From: Chryseobacterium populi | GTDB lineage: Bacteria > Bacteroidota > Bacteroidia > Flavobacteriales > Weeksellaceae | NCBI RefSeq assembly: GCF_000282115.1 | Contig: NZ_AKJY01000009.1 | Coordinates: 1-64,000, forward strand | Length of the DNA stretch: 64,000 nt | Direction: 5' to 3' | In this document: positions 43,008 to 51,087 of the stretch, one piece after another | How positions within the stretch are numbered: the first letter of the stretch is position 1 | Layout of the letters: each line of letters starts with the position of its first letter | The notes under the pieces: generated by a model | What the model saw: only the letters and a program-made list of their open reading frames with translations | Database searches by the model: none | Told to the model about the DNA's origin: nothing | Made by a program: the position numbers and the translations under genes

Positions 43008-43916
43008 TCAATCAATTACCAAAACCGCCTCTTCATCAGAAAGCCTGATTTCCACCGTGGATCCGCTGTTGAACTGTAAAAAATCCTGCTCGATTCCATC
43101 ACTAAATATAAAACCATTATTTGGCATTAGAGATTCTATCATGAGCTTATTTCCCCTTTTAATAATTCCGCCGCAGATTTCAGTCTGGGTTCTTATACTT
43201 TTAAAAGGCTCTCTCACCGCAAAATATAAATCATCTTCATTCAGTTTCGGATATCTGAGCTTTTTGGAACCTAAAATTCCGTAAGCCATATTAAAAATTG
43301 AACTCAGCCAGCCGGTACTCCCTGTTTTTGTGGAAACAATAATTCCGCTTGAAGAATGCATTTCTTCTTTTCCATTCAGCATAATTTTATATCTTGCTGA
43401 GCTGTGGGAAGAAATCCCGATAAACAGATCATTTACGGCCAGTAGTTTTTGCCCGTCATTCAATACTGCTTCTGCAAATCTCATCTTTTTTGAACTAAAA
43501 TTTTCGTTGATTACAGAATTCACCCCGTTCAGAAAATTTTTAACATTGAAAGGAAGCAATACTCCATCATACCGTTCTTCATCAGGATTTATGGCTATAA
43601 TCGGGATATTTTTGGAATATTTGGCTACATTCGCCACCAATCCGTCCTGCCCTATAACGATAATCAGATTCTTTTCGGAGAAAATATAGGACGGCACAAA
43701 TTCTCTTTCCACTACTTTGTTTTTAATGACTTTGGAAAGCTTTGTCTGAACTTCAAGAAAAGAATGATAAAACTTGTCGTGCTCAGCCACATATTCCTGA
43801 AAATTCCCTCCTGAACTTTCAATATAAAACCGGGCCTGAGCCTTGGTATTGAACCTCTCTATCAAAGACTCAAGCCTTGTTTTATTTTTGATGATGATGG
43901 CATATTCTGTTTTCAT
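43008..43916 (-). CDS. Divergent NAD-kinase-fold protein
   Basis: A 302-aa protein of the NAD-kinase/diacylglycerol-kinase fold. The phosphate-donor loop GGDGT is changed to GQDGL (residues 89-93), while the rest is recognisable: AVNDLFIG (in place of the NE/D motif) and the C-terminal signature SSGIIVSTKTGSTGWLSS. IAINPDEERYDGVLLPF follows the loop. The aspartate is kept but the second Gly and Thr are lost, so it may be a slow NAD kinase, a kinase of another substrate (ADP-ribose, a nucleoside or a sugar) or a ligand sensor. It is the second gene of the operon, 66 bp after the SPFH gene. Confidence 0.8.
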   Translation of the reverse strand: MKTEYAIIIKNKTRLESLIERFNTKAQARFYIESSGGNFQEYVAEHDKFYHSFLEVQTKLSKVIKNKVVEREFVPSYIFSEKNLIIVIGQDGLVANVAKYSKNIPIIAINPDEERYDGVLLPFNVKNFLNGVNSVINENFSSKKMRFAEAVLNDGQKLLAVNDLFIGISSHSSARYKIMLNGKEEMHSSSGIIVSTKTGSTGWLSSIFNMAYGILGSKKLRYPKLNEDDLYFAVREPFKSIRTQTEICGGIIKRGNKLMIESLMPNNGFIFSDGIEQDFLQFNSGSTVEIRLSDEEAVLVID

Positions 43917-43982
43917 TTTTTTAATTTGTACAATGTAAAAAGTATTAATGATTTAAGAAATTAAATATTTCATTTTTACATT

Positions 43983-44990
43983 CTATTCTTGTTTTAAAAG
44001 ATTCTCCAGCAGATCCGGGCTGATATTCAGGTTTCCGATTTTACCTGCATTTTCGGCCAGTTCCCGGAAAGCAAGGGCAATATTTGATCTGGCATCCTGG
44101 TTTCCGCTTAGGGCACTTAATACTTTCCAATCCATTTCTTTGTAAGGTTTTAAGGAAACTTCCAGCACATACCCCTGTGTCTCTGCTTCTTTCCTGTCAT
44201 TTTCCGTTTTCTGCCCAATCAGTTGCTTTCTCTGGTTTTCAACAGAAATATCTGCAGCAATTTTCATTTCTCTCAAAATTCTGTTGTTTTCTTCCTGCTG
44301 AACTTCAGTTTCCATTCTTTTTTCTTCGATCTGCTTTTGCTTTTCTTCAACAGCAATTTCCGTATTCAGTTCAGATTCCTTGATTTTTCTTTCCTGCTCC
44401 ACAGCAAAATTTCTTCTTTCATAAATCGCTTCATCAGCTTGTTGCTGCAGTTTTTCACGAGTTTCGGTTTCTAATGCTCTTGCCATTTCCGGAGTTGTCT
44501 GAACAGCCAGAATATTGGCTCCCAAAATTTCAATTCCCATGGTTTGAATTGCTTCTGAAGCCATTAATCCCTTAAGAATGTTTTCTTCAATATTTTTTGC
44601 AGAACGGATGGCTTCTTTAAGATTCAACTCATGAATAAAAGAGGATGTGGAAGTCTGCGCGAGATTGATAATTCTCTGGTTCAGTTTTTCAATATCATTT
44701 TTTTTATAAACCCCACTTTCATTCACTGTGAAATCCAATGTATTTGAAAGCGCTTTCGGATCAGTAATTTTATAGCTTATCTGTCCCTGGATTTTTACGG
44801 TCTGATAATCAAAAGTGTTTTCATTGAAAATAAACGGCAGGTCGTTACTTCCCATTGGGATAGCAGCAATGGAGCTGTTCGGAGCAAAATAAAAGAATGA
44901 TAAACCTCTTCCTTCTCTTACAATATTTCCATTTTTAAAATGAAGAACGTAAGTCATTGAATCAAATTTGATGTGTCTGAAACCAAACAT
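43983..44990 (-). CDS. SPFH/stomatin-domain protein, first gene of ADP-ribose operon
   Basis: A 335-aa protein. An SPFH/band-7 domain covers about residues 10-180 (FNENTFDYQTVKIQGQISY, EAIQTMGIEILGANILAVQTTPEMARAL as spaced motifs). A long charged coiled coil follows (about 180-270, EKQKQIEEKRMETEV), then a helical tail. No N-terminal membrane helix is visible, so it would reach the membrane by partners or lipid contact. SPFH proteins form large ring or cage assemblies. It heads the operon, 24 bp after the nearest operator repeat. Its link to NAD chemistry comes only from context. Confidence 0.88.
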   Translation of the reverse strand: MFGFRHIKFDSMTYVLHFKNGNIVREGRGLSFFYFAPNSSIAAIPMGSNDLPFIFNENTFDYQTVKIQGQISYKITDPKALSNTLDFTVNESGVYKKNDIEKLNQRIINLAQTSTSSFIHELNLKEAIRSAKNIEENILKGLMASEAIQTMGIEILGANILAVQTTPEMARALETETREKLQQQADEAIYERRNFAVEQERKIKESELNTEIAVEEKQKQIEEKRMETEVQQEENNRILREMKIAADISVENQRKQLIGQKTENDRKEAETQGYVLEVSLKPYKEMDWKVLSALSGNQDARSNIALAFRELAENAGKIGNLNISPDLLENLLKQE

Positions 44991-45013
44991 AGCTTTAAGT
45001 TTTAAAATTATTA

Positions 45014-45034
45014 TTTGTGTTATATTTACGCTAA
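45014..45034. promoter_or_regulatory. NrtR-type operator, copy 1
   Basis: TTTGTGT-N7-ACGCTAA, 24 bp before the SPFH start codon. The half-sites are related by dyad symmetry (TTTGTGT against TTAGCGT) and match copies 2-4 in arm sequence and in the 7-bp spacer. Confidence 0.75.
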
Positions 45035-45151
45035 TTAGAAATTACATAGTTTTATTCAATATATTCTTCATATTCTGCCTGGAATAAAAAATTCATGAAT
45101 TAAGAATATCCGTAGATGTAAATCTATTTTTTCAAAATCAGCTATTCTATT

Positions 45152-45172
45152 ATTGCGTTATTTTTACACAAA
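45152..45172. promoter_or_regulatory. NrtR-type operator, copy 2
   Basis: ATTGCGT-N7-ACACAAA, with spacer TATTTTT. Same geometry as the other copies. Confidence 0.75.
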
Positions 45173-45205
45173 TTTAAAAGAATATAAACCAATCAGCCAA
45201 ATTTA

Positions 45206-45226
45206 TTTGCGTTTATTTTACACTAA
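45206..45226. promoter_or_regulatory. NrtR-type operator, copy 3
   Basis: TTTGCGT-N7-ACACTAA, with spacer TTATTTT, 54 bp from copy 2 start to start. Two sites spaced by about five helical turns could bind cooperatively. Confidence 0.75.
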
Positions 45227-45481
45227 AATATTTAAATAATTGATTATCAGCAATAAAAATATCATATACTCTTTTTACAACAATGGAGCAATGTAACTAT
45301 TCAATTAGGTTTCGGCCAAAGCCAATGAAATATCTATCAATTAAAAGACGGACTAAAGCCCTTTTCTATCGATATCAATTTGTGCCGCTTATTTTGTTTA
45401 AAATACCTCTGTTATCTTGTTTTAGGTCTACAATATCCGTGGTTATTATTATAAAAATATTTGTAAAATTTGCGTTTAAAA

Positions 45482-46159
45482 CTATTTAATCTCAAAATAA
45501 AACCCCTGTTCTTCAAGCTCCTTATATTTTTCCTGATTGAAAGTAAAAAGCTTGCCGGGTCTTCCACTACCCTCTTTTTTTACATTATTGGTTTCGTTAA
45601 GAAGTCCGTAACTCATCATTTTTTTACGGAAATTTCTACGGTCAATTTCCTGTCCGATAATTGTTTTGTATAAATTTTCAAGGTCTGAAAAAGGGAATTC
45701 TTCATTAAGGAGGTTAAAGCCGATCGGATGGTATTGAATTTTGGTCCGGAGCCTTTTCAAAGCAGTATCTATGATCTTATCATGATCGAAAGCTAATTTA
45801 GGAAGTTTATTAACGCTGAACCACCGGGCATCTTCTGCATCGGAATCAGCAAAAAGCTCATGGTAGGATGGATTTACCAACCCTAAATAAGCCACAGAAA
45901 CCACTCTGTTCCGGGGATCACGGCCGACGTTACCGAATGTATAGAGTTGCTCCAGAAAATCGGGTTTTATGCCTGCTTCTTCACACAGTTCCCTTTTTAC
46001 CGCATCATCAAGATTTTCATCATCTAAAACCAAACCTCCCGGTAAAGCCCAGCCGCCTTTAAAAGGGTCTATTTTCCTTTTAATTAAAAGAATCTGAAGG
46101 TCTTTTTTATCAAAGTATCCGAAGATAACGGCATCTACCGCAACTTTTATATTTTGCAT
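45482..46159 (-). CDS. nrtR: NrtR-type Nudix-winged-helix transcriptional regulator
   Basis: A 225-aa protein. An N-terminal Nudix domain (about 1-140) is joined to a C-terminal winged helix (about 150-225, LENLYKTIIGQEIDRRNFRKKM as the recognition region, then GRPGKLFTF). This is the architecture of NrtR, which represses NAD-metabolism genes and responds to ADP-ribose or related NAD products. The Nudix box is complete: G42, x5, E48, x7, REL, x, EE, x, G63, I64, whereas it is often degenerate in regulators. The gene lies directly downstream of operator copy 4 and upstream of the SPFH operon on the same strand. A pure ADP-ribose pyrophosphatase is a less likely alternative because of the C-terminal domain. 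Confidence 0.88.
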   Translation of the reverse strand: MQNIKVAVDAVIFGYFDKKDLQILLIKRKIDPFKGGWALPGGLVLDDENLDDAVKRELCEEAGIKPDFLEQLYTFGNVGRDPRNRVVSVAYLGLVNPSYHELFADSDAEDARWFSVNKLPKLAFDHDKIIDTALKRLRTKIQYHPIGFNLLNEEFPFSDLENLYKTIIGQEIDRRNFRKKMMSYGLLNETNNVKKEGSGRPGKLFTFNQEKYKELEEQGFYFEIK

Positions 46160-46165
46160 AATTAA

Positions 46166-46186
46166 TTTGCGTTATGAATACACAAA
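46166..46186. promoter_or_regulatory. NrtR-type operator, copy 4 (autoregulatory position)
   Basis: TTTGCGT-N7-ACACAAA, with spacer TATGAAT. It ends 6 bp before the start codon of the Nudix regulator, the expected place for negative autoregulation. This copy is the most symmetric of the four. Confidence 0.8.
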
Positions 46187-46292
46187 ATTACGATTTTGGA
46201 TTAAAACTAAAGCAATAAAAAATATAATTTATTCCCAATTAAAAATTCATACCTTTATATTAACATTATAACCCACTTAAAATTAAAACATT

Positions 46293-46937
46293 ATGAAAAA
46301 TTTAATCATCACATTATGCATGGCCATATTATGTATAGCCTGCGAGAAAGGAAAAACAGACACCGGTAAAGATTCCGGAAAAACAGATTCCGCAGCTGCC
46401 GATTCCGCATGGAAACCCATAGATTCCGCAACAGCTACAAAAGCCTGGATGGCTTATGCCACACCGGGAGATATGCAAAAAATGTTGACAAAATATGACG
46501 GAACCTGGACCGGCCAAACCACAATGTGGATGGAAGAAGGAGGCAAACCGGTCGTAAGCCAGTCTGAATGTACCAATAAAATGATTTTTGACGGCCGTTA
46601 TCAGGTAAGCAATCATAAAGGAAATTTTATGGGAATGCCTTTTGAAGGAATGAATATACTAGGCTACGATAATGCCAAGAAAAAATTTGTAAGCACATGG
46701 ATTGATAATATGGGAACCGGAATTATGTCTGCCGCAGGAGATTGGATCCCTTCGAAAAAAACTATAGAATTCAAAGGTAAAATGACTGATCCAAGCAGGC
46801 CCGGTAAAGACTGTGATGTAAGAGAAGTTTATACTTTTGTGGACGACAATAATCATACCCTGGAAATGTACGGCCCGGACTGGAAAACCGGAAAAGAAAT
46901 GAAAACGATGGAGATAAAATTTGTCCGTAAGAAATAA
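46293..46937 (+). CDS. DUF1579 lipoprotein
   Basis: A 214-aa lipoprotein with a signal ending LCIAC (Cys17), a 30-residue Lys/Asp/Ser linker and a DUF1579 domain: YDGTWTGQTTMWMEEG, NKMIFDGRYQVS and GYDNAKKKFVSTWIDNMGTG. The domain is a small beta barrel of unknown role, often in exported proteins. It is divergent from the nrtR gene and shares the intergenic region with operator copy 4, 107 bp away, so it may or may not belong to that regulon. Confidence 0.88.
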   Translation: MKNLIITLCMAILCIACEKGKTDTGKDSGKTDSAAADSAWKPIDSATATKAWMAYATPGDMQKMLTKYDGTWTGQTTMWMEEGGKPVVSQSECTNKMIFDGRYQVSNHKGNFMGMPFEGMNILGYDNAKKKFVSTWIDNMGTGIMSAAGDWIPSKKTIEFKGKMTDPSRPGKDCDVREVYTFVDDNNHTLEMYGPDWKTGKEMKTMEIKFVRKK

Positions 46938-47089
46938 AATGAAAACTGCTTAATGAGTTTTTTTATGGTGAAATCACTATACATAAATGGTGTTTTTACT
47001 TACTGATAATCTGAATATTAGCTTCAATTTTGGTATTGCAGGGATAAGCTGAAAACCTTAAAGAGTAGGCAAAACCAATTTATACCATC

Positions 47090-47299
47090 ATGAAAGCATT
47101 ATTAAGAACCATCATCGTCATCATTATCATTATTGGCGGGGTAATTATTATTATCGTAGGCAAAAAGCCATTTCCGGAACCGGAATGTATCGTATGTGGA
47201 TTTAACCTGATTAGAATACTGGGAATTGCTGAAGTCGTCCTCGGCCTGGGCGCCCTGGTAATTCAAGGGAATTTAATTGAGAAACAAAGAAATCTCTGA
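47090..47299 (+). CDS. Small membrane protein, 69 aa
   Basis: The frame encodes two hydrophobic segments, an Ile-rich helix (residues 5-24) and a second (about 42-60, ILGIAEVVLGLGALVI), with a short Cys-containing loop (PEPECIVCGF) between them. It ends just before a strong terminator, which supports a real transcript. No family was recognised and no clear ribosome-binding site precedes it, so the call is moderate. Confidence 0.5.
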   Translation: MKALLRTIIVIIIIIGGVIIIIVGKKPFPEPECIVCGFNLIRILGIAEVVLGLGALVIQGNLIEKQRNL

Positions 47300-47303
47300 A
47301 ATA

Positions 47304-47339
47304 AAAAGACCGGCAGAATTGATCTGCCGGTCTTTTTTT
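47304..47339. terminator. Bidirectional terminator before lepA end
   Basis: Arms AAAAGACCGGCAGA (47304-47317) and TCTGCCGGTCTTTT (47323-47336) pair perfectly around ATTGA and are flanked by A and T runs. It serves both the small plus-strand gene and lepA. Confidence 0.88.
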
Positions 47340-47343
47340 ATTC

Positions 47344-49140
47344 TTAATCGTTTAGCTTTAAAACTGCCATGAACGCTGACTGTGGGACTTCTACCCTGCC
47401 AATCTGTTTCATTTTTTTCTTTCCTTCTTTCTGCTTCTCCAAAAGCTTTCTTTTTCTGGAAATATCTCCACCGTAACATTTTGCAGTAACATCTTTTCTT
47501 AATGCTTTGATCGTTTCTCTTGCAATAACTTTTGTACCCAAGGCTGCCTGAACGGCAATATCAAACTGCTGTCTCGGGATCAGCTCACGAAGCTTTTCAC
47601 ACATTTTTTTACCGATATGGTACGCATTACTGTCGTGAATTAATGAAGAAAGGGCATCCACCATATCCCCGTTGATCAGGATATCCATTTTTACGAGCTT
47701 GGAGGCCCTGAATCCTATCGGATGGTAGTCGAATGAAGCATATCCTTTGGAAATGGACTTCAATCTGTCATAGAAGTCGAAAACAACTTCCGCCAGAGGC
47801 ATATTAAAAACCAATTCAACTCTTTCAGATGTTAAATAACTTTGGTTTACAATTTCACCCCGCTTTTCAATACACAGAGTCATTACAGCTCCCACAAAGT
47901 CGGATTTTGTAATGATAGAGGCTTTAATGAATGGTTCTTCCACTCTATCCATTGTTGACGGATCCATCATTTCAGACGGGTTGTTGATCAAAATCGGAAC
48001 TTCTGGTTCTTTCTTGGTATACCCGAAATAAGAAACGTTCGGTACCGTCGTGATCACGTTCATATTAAACTCTCTGTCGAGACGCTCCTGAACAATTTCC
48101 ATGTGAAGCATTCCCAGGAATCCGCATCGGAAACCGAAACCTAAAGCTGCTGAACTTTCAGGTTCAAAAACCAGAGAAGCATCATTCAGCCTTAATTTCT
48201 CCAAAGAGAATCTTAATTCTTCAAAATCTTCAGAATCAATAGGATAAATACCTGCGAAAACCATTGGCTTTACTTCTTCAAATCCTTCAATCGGACCCGA
48301 TGCCGGTTTTTCAAATGAGGTAATGGTATCTCCTACTTTTACTTCACGTGCATCTTTAATTCCGGAAACCAGATATCCTACATCTCCGCATTCAACCGTC
48401 TTTTTCGGAACCTGTTTCAGTTTTAAGGTTCCTACTTCGTCTGCTCCGTATTCTTTCCCTGTAGCGAAGAATTTAATTTTTTCATTTTTGGAAATACTTC
48501 CGTTCACTACTTTGAAATAAGCTTCAATTCCTCTGAAAGGATTATAAACAGAGTCAAAGATCAAAGCCTGAAGCGGCGCATCCGGATCTCCCACCGGCGC
48601 CGGGATTCTTTCAACAATCTGCTCCAGTAAATGGTGAACACCTTCGCCTGTTTTCCCGGAAACCCTTAATACATCTTCGTATTCACAACCAATCAGATTC
48701 ATAATCTCATCGGTTACTTCTTCTGGGTTTGCAGACGGTAGGTCTATTTTATTAAGGATCGGAATGATCGTTAAATCATTTTCCAATGCCAGATACAAAT
48801 TACTAATAGTTTGTGCCTGAATACTCTGCGCAGCATCAACAATAAGAAGAGCTCCTTCACATGCTGCAATTGATCTGGAAACCTCGTAAGAGAAATCTAC
48901 GTGTCCCGGTGTATCAATCAGGTTTAAAATATATTTTTCCCCTTTATATTCATAATCCATCTGGATAGCGTGAGACTTGATGGTAATCCCCCGTTCTTTT
49001 TCCAGATCCATATCATCCAGCGTCTGAGACTGAAGTTCTCTTTGGGTTACCGTATTGGTATACTCCAGGAGACGATCCGCCAAAGTACTTTTACCGTGGT
49101 CGATATGAGCGATTATGCAAAAATTTCGTATGTTTTTCAT
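47344..49140 (-). CDS. lepA: Elongation factor 4 (LepA)
   Basis: A ribosome-bound translational GTPase that back-translocates stalled complexes or aids initiation. The 598-aa length is typical. The G motifs are AHIDHGKST (G1), RGITIKSH (G2), DTPGHVDF (G3) and NKIDLP (G4), and the family-specific C-terminal domain ends [16 protein letters not shown]. It is a single gene with its own terminator downstream and a 170-bp region before it. Confidence 0.97.
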   Translation of the reverse strand: MKNIRNFCIIAHIDHGKSTLADRLLEYTNTVTQRELQSQTLDDMDLEKERGITIKSHAIQMDYEYKGEKYILNLIDTPGHVDFSYEVSRSIAACEGALLIVDAAQSIQAQTISNLYLALENDLTIIPILNKIDLPSANPEEVTDEIMNLIGCEYEDVLRVSGKTGEGVHHLLEQIVERIPAPVGDPDAPLQALIFDSVYNPFRGIEAYFKVVNGSISKNEKIKFFATGKEYGADEVGTLKLKQVPKKTVECGDVGYLVSGIKDAREVKVGDTITSFEKPASGPIEGFEEVKPMVFAGIYPIDSEDFEELRFSLEKLRLNDASLVFEPESSAALGFGFRCGFLGMLHMEIVQERLDREFNMNVITTVPNVSYFGYTKKEPEVPILINNPSEMMDPSTMDRVEEPFIKASIITKSDFVGAVMTLCIEKRGEIVNQSYLTSERVELVFNMPLAEVVFDFYDRLKSISKGYASFDYHPIGFRASKLVKMDILINGDMVDALSSLIHDSNAYHIGKKMCEKLRELIPRQQFDIAVQAALGTKVIARETIKALRKDVTAKCYGGDISRKRKLLEKQKEGKKKMKQIGRVEVPQSAFMAVLKLND

Positions 49141-49244
49141 TTAAGAACCTTGTAATTTGCAAAGATAAAAAAAAGCGAGACAATTCCTCTCTCTTAATTT
49201 TATCCCTGTGAAATTAATTTTAATTCGGTCTTTTCAACATCTAT

Positions 49245-49287
49245 TGAAAATTAAACGACTCTCACAAAAAAGATTTGTAAGAGTCGT
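49245..49287 (-). terminator. Terminator of the ECF operon
   Basis: Arms ACGACTCTCACAAA (49255-49268) and TTTGTAAGAGTCGT (49274-49287) pair at 13 of 14 positions. T-rich sequence follows on the minus strand. Confidence 0.75.
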
Positions 49288-49309
49288 CCAACATTAAAAA
49301 AATAAACTA

Positions 49310-49819
49310 TTATGGGTTTTCTTTAGGTCTTACCATCCCGTTTTTGTCATGAGGTTTTCTTTCACTCATTTTATCTCTCATCATTCCTTCTGACTGAAAA
49401 AGTTTTAAAACCTTCTGGCAAGGTATTACCTGCTGCATTTTATCAGCGTATTTTTTTCTATTATCAAGTAATTTTTGTCCCACTTCAAAGCTTTGCTGAA
49501 GTTTTGCCTTTGCTTCATCATCAGATAATGTCTCAGGATTAAAATTTGAATTAAACTGGCTCTTTATCTGTTTCTGGTTTTCAATGTACTCATTGTAAAG
49601 AGCTGTAAATTCTGCTTTATCACCCGGATCAATATTCAGATTATCCATTATCATATTATTCCTGAACTTTGTAAGAAGGGCTTTTCTTTCTTCCGGAGAA
49701 AGATTATTTATTACCTCTTTTCTTTGTTTAGGATCCATTTTTTTCCAATCATAATCCGTTTTTTGAGCATTCAACCCAAAACCATAAATAATAAGAAGTG
49801 TAAATAATATCTTTTTCAT
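49310..49819 (-). CDS. Exported sensor-type protein of the ECF sigma operon
   Basis: A 169-aa protein with a signal peptide (1-18, ending GLNAQ) and a helical, charged mature part: WKKMDPKQRKEVINNLSPEERKALLTKF (given here as the spaced motif LSPEERKALL) and DKAEFTALYNEY. It resembles the Spy/CnrR-like or sensor-of-ECF-type proteins that follow sigma/anti-sigma genes in this phylum. A longer frame upstream overlaps the anti-sigma gene and is hydrophobic by chance; the ATG at 49819 begins a proper signal peptide. A role in periplasmic sensing of metal or envelope stress is inferred. Confidence 0.75.
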   Translation of the reverse strand: MKKILFTLLIIYGFGLNAQKTDYDWKKMDPKQRKEVINNLSPEERKALLTKFRNNMIMDNLNIDPGDKAEFTALYNEYIENQKQIKSQFNSNFNPETLSDDEAKAKLQQSFEVGQKLLDNRKKYADKMQQVIPCQKVLKLFQSEGMMRDKMSERKPHDKNGMVRPKENP

Positions 49820-49826
49820 CTTTCTT

Positions 49827-50351
49827 TTAATTATATAAATCCAAATAAATATCCTGAGTAGAATTATTTGCCAATTCTGCAATTTCAGAATTAGAAAAAG
49901 AGTCAAGGTATTCTGTCATTTGGGCTTCAGTTTGTTTTGAAACAGTTTTAGCTGTTTGTGGCGCTTTTATATCTTCTGTTTCATTTTGTTTAACACTAAT
50001 ATTATCTTTCTGATTAACAACTATTTGATTATTATTTTCAACAGAAGTTAAATCAGATTTCAAAGTTTCGTAAGCTTTCTCGCTTTCACTTTTCGGAGCC
50101 GGATTATTCTGAGTATAAGTTCCTGTAGTAACCGGATTGTTCGCTGAATCATTATAATTCAGCACAAAAGTAATTCCAAAAATCAAAGCTAATGAAGCAG
50201 CGGCAGCATAAACCCAATTGAGTTTAAAGATAGGAGCTTTTTTGTCTACTTTTACTTCATTCATTACTTTTTCCTGAATATTTTCAAACAAATTATCAGG
50301 TACTTTGTAAATATTTTTACGTTCTAGTTTTTCAATATCGAACTCTTTCAT
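49827..50351 (-). CDS. Putative anti-sigma factor
   Basis: A 174-aa protein with a cytoplasmic N-terminus of about 45 residues (KNIYKVPDNLFENI), one transmembrane helix (about 46-65, WVYAAAASLALIFGITFVL) and a polar, Asn/Gln/Lys-rich periplasmic part. It lies 16 bp after the ECF sigma gene and 7 bp before the sensor-type gene. The position and topology are those of membrane anti-sigma factors, but no ASD zinc motif is seen, so the call rests on context. Confidence 0.75.
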   Translation of the reverse strand: MKEFDIEKLERKNIYKVPDNLFENIQEKVMNEVKVDKKAPIFKLNWVYAAAASLALIFGITFVLNYNDSANNPVTTGTYTQNNPAPKSESEKAYETLKSDLTSVENNNQIVVNQKDNISVKQNETEDIKAPQTAKTVSKQTEAQMTEYLDSFSNSEIAELANNSTQDIYLDLYN

Positions 50352-50367
50352 CTGTTGTTTTTCAAAA

Positions 50368-50919
50368 TTATCTCTCGTAATTTTCTTTTAAATATTCTTC
50401 TATTTTCTGTTTGGCATAATGATAATTTGTTTTCAGAGTCCCTACCGACATATCAACAATTTTTGATATTTCTTCATAGGGCAGATCATCATAATACCGC
50501 ATCATAAAAACCAGTTTCTGCTTTTCAGGCAGGCTTTGTATTGCATTCTGTAATAGTAATTGTATTTCATCTGCATCACCTTCCACATTGTCAGCTACAA
50601 GATTCTGCATATAATATTCAGGATCTTCATCAGTTTTCTGCATTTTTTTTAGTTTATTGATCTGCTGTAATGCTTCGTTGGTAGCAATCCTGTACAGCCA
50701 TGTGTACAATTGGCTATCATTTTTGAACTGGTGAAAATTCTGATATGCTTTAATAAATGTCTCCTGCAAAGTATCCTGAGCAAGGTCTCCATCTACAATG
50801 ATTCTTCTTATATGCCAATACAATCTACTTTGATAAGCATCCATCAACGCACGAACTCCCTTTTCCTGAGTTCGTGGGCTTTGCATCAACGCAATAATCT
50901 CCGCGTCCTTAATCTTCAT
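50368..50919 (-). CDS. ECF-type RNA polymerase sigma-70 factor
   Basis: A 183-aa group IV sigma factor. Region 2 is at about 20-90 (YQSRLYWHIRRII, DTLQETFIKAYQN, LYTWLYRIATNEAL) and region 4 at about 125-180 (SLPEKQKLVFMMRYYDDLPYEEI and VGTLKTNYHYAKQKI). It is first in a three-gene operon with an anti-sigma and a sensor. A -7-like box (TATTTTTG, minus strand, 50945-50952) could be its housekeeping promoter. Confidence 0.94.
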   Translation of the reverse strand: MKIKDAEIIALMQSPRTQEKGVRALMDAYQSRLYWHIRRIIVDGDLAQDTLQETFIKAYQNFHQFKNDSQLYTWLYRIATNEALQQINKLKKMQKTDEDPEYYMQNLVADNVEGDADEIQLLLQNAIQSLPEKQKLVFMMRYYDDLPYEEISKIVDMSVGTLKTNYHYAKQKIEEYLKENYER

Positions 50920-51087
50920 AAGATGCTTTCATTGTTTTGGATTACAAAAATAGTTGAAAGTTAAATTACTTCTTCAATTTTTAGTCCAAATATTAAAAAA
51001 TAACGATTATAGTGTTTAAGAATAAGCTCCGGGTTTACAGTTTCCGGCTTTCTTTCCGGACTCATCGTAAAATCTTATCTTTGTTAT

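Larger units (their letters stand above)
44991..45481 (-). other. Control region of the ADP-ribose operon
   Basis: The 491-bp non-coding stretch separates the nrtR-like gene from the SPFH gene. It contains three copies of a 21-bp palindromic site (listed separately) and a lone half-site TTTGCGT at 45469-45475. A 68-codon frame on the plus strand looks random. No other structure was seen. Confidence 0.6.

Noticed and set aside
45469..45475. Fifth TTTGCGT half-site near the end of the nrtR gene
   Set aside because: There is no ACRCWAA partner after 7 bp, so it is not counted as an operator.
45283..45489. 68-codon plus-strand frame in the operon control region
   Set aside because: Composition is random-looking, it overlaps the nrtR end, and nothing recognisable is encoded.
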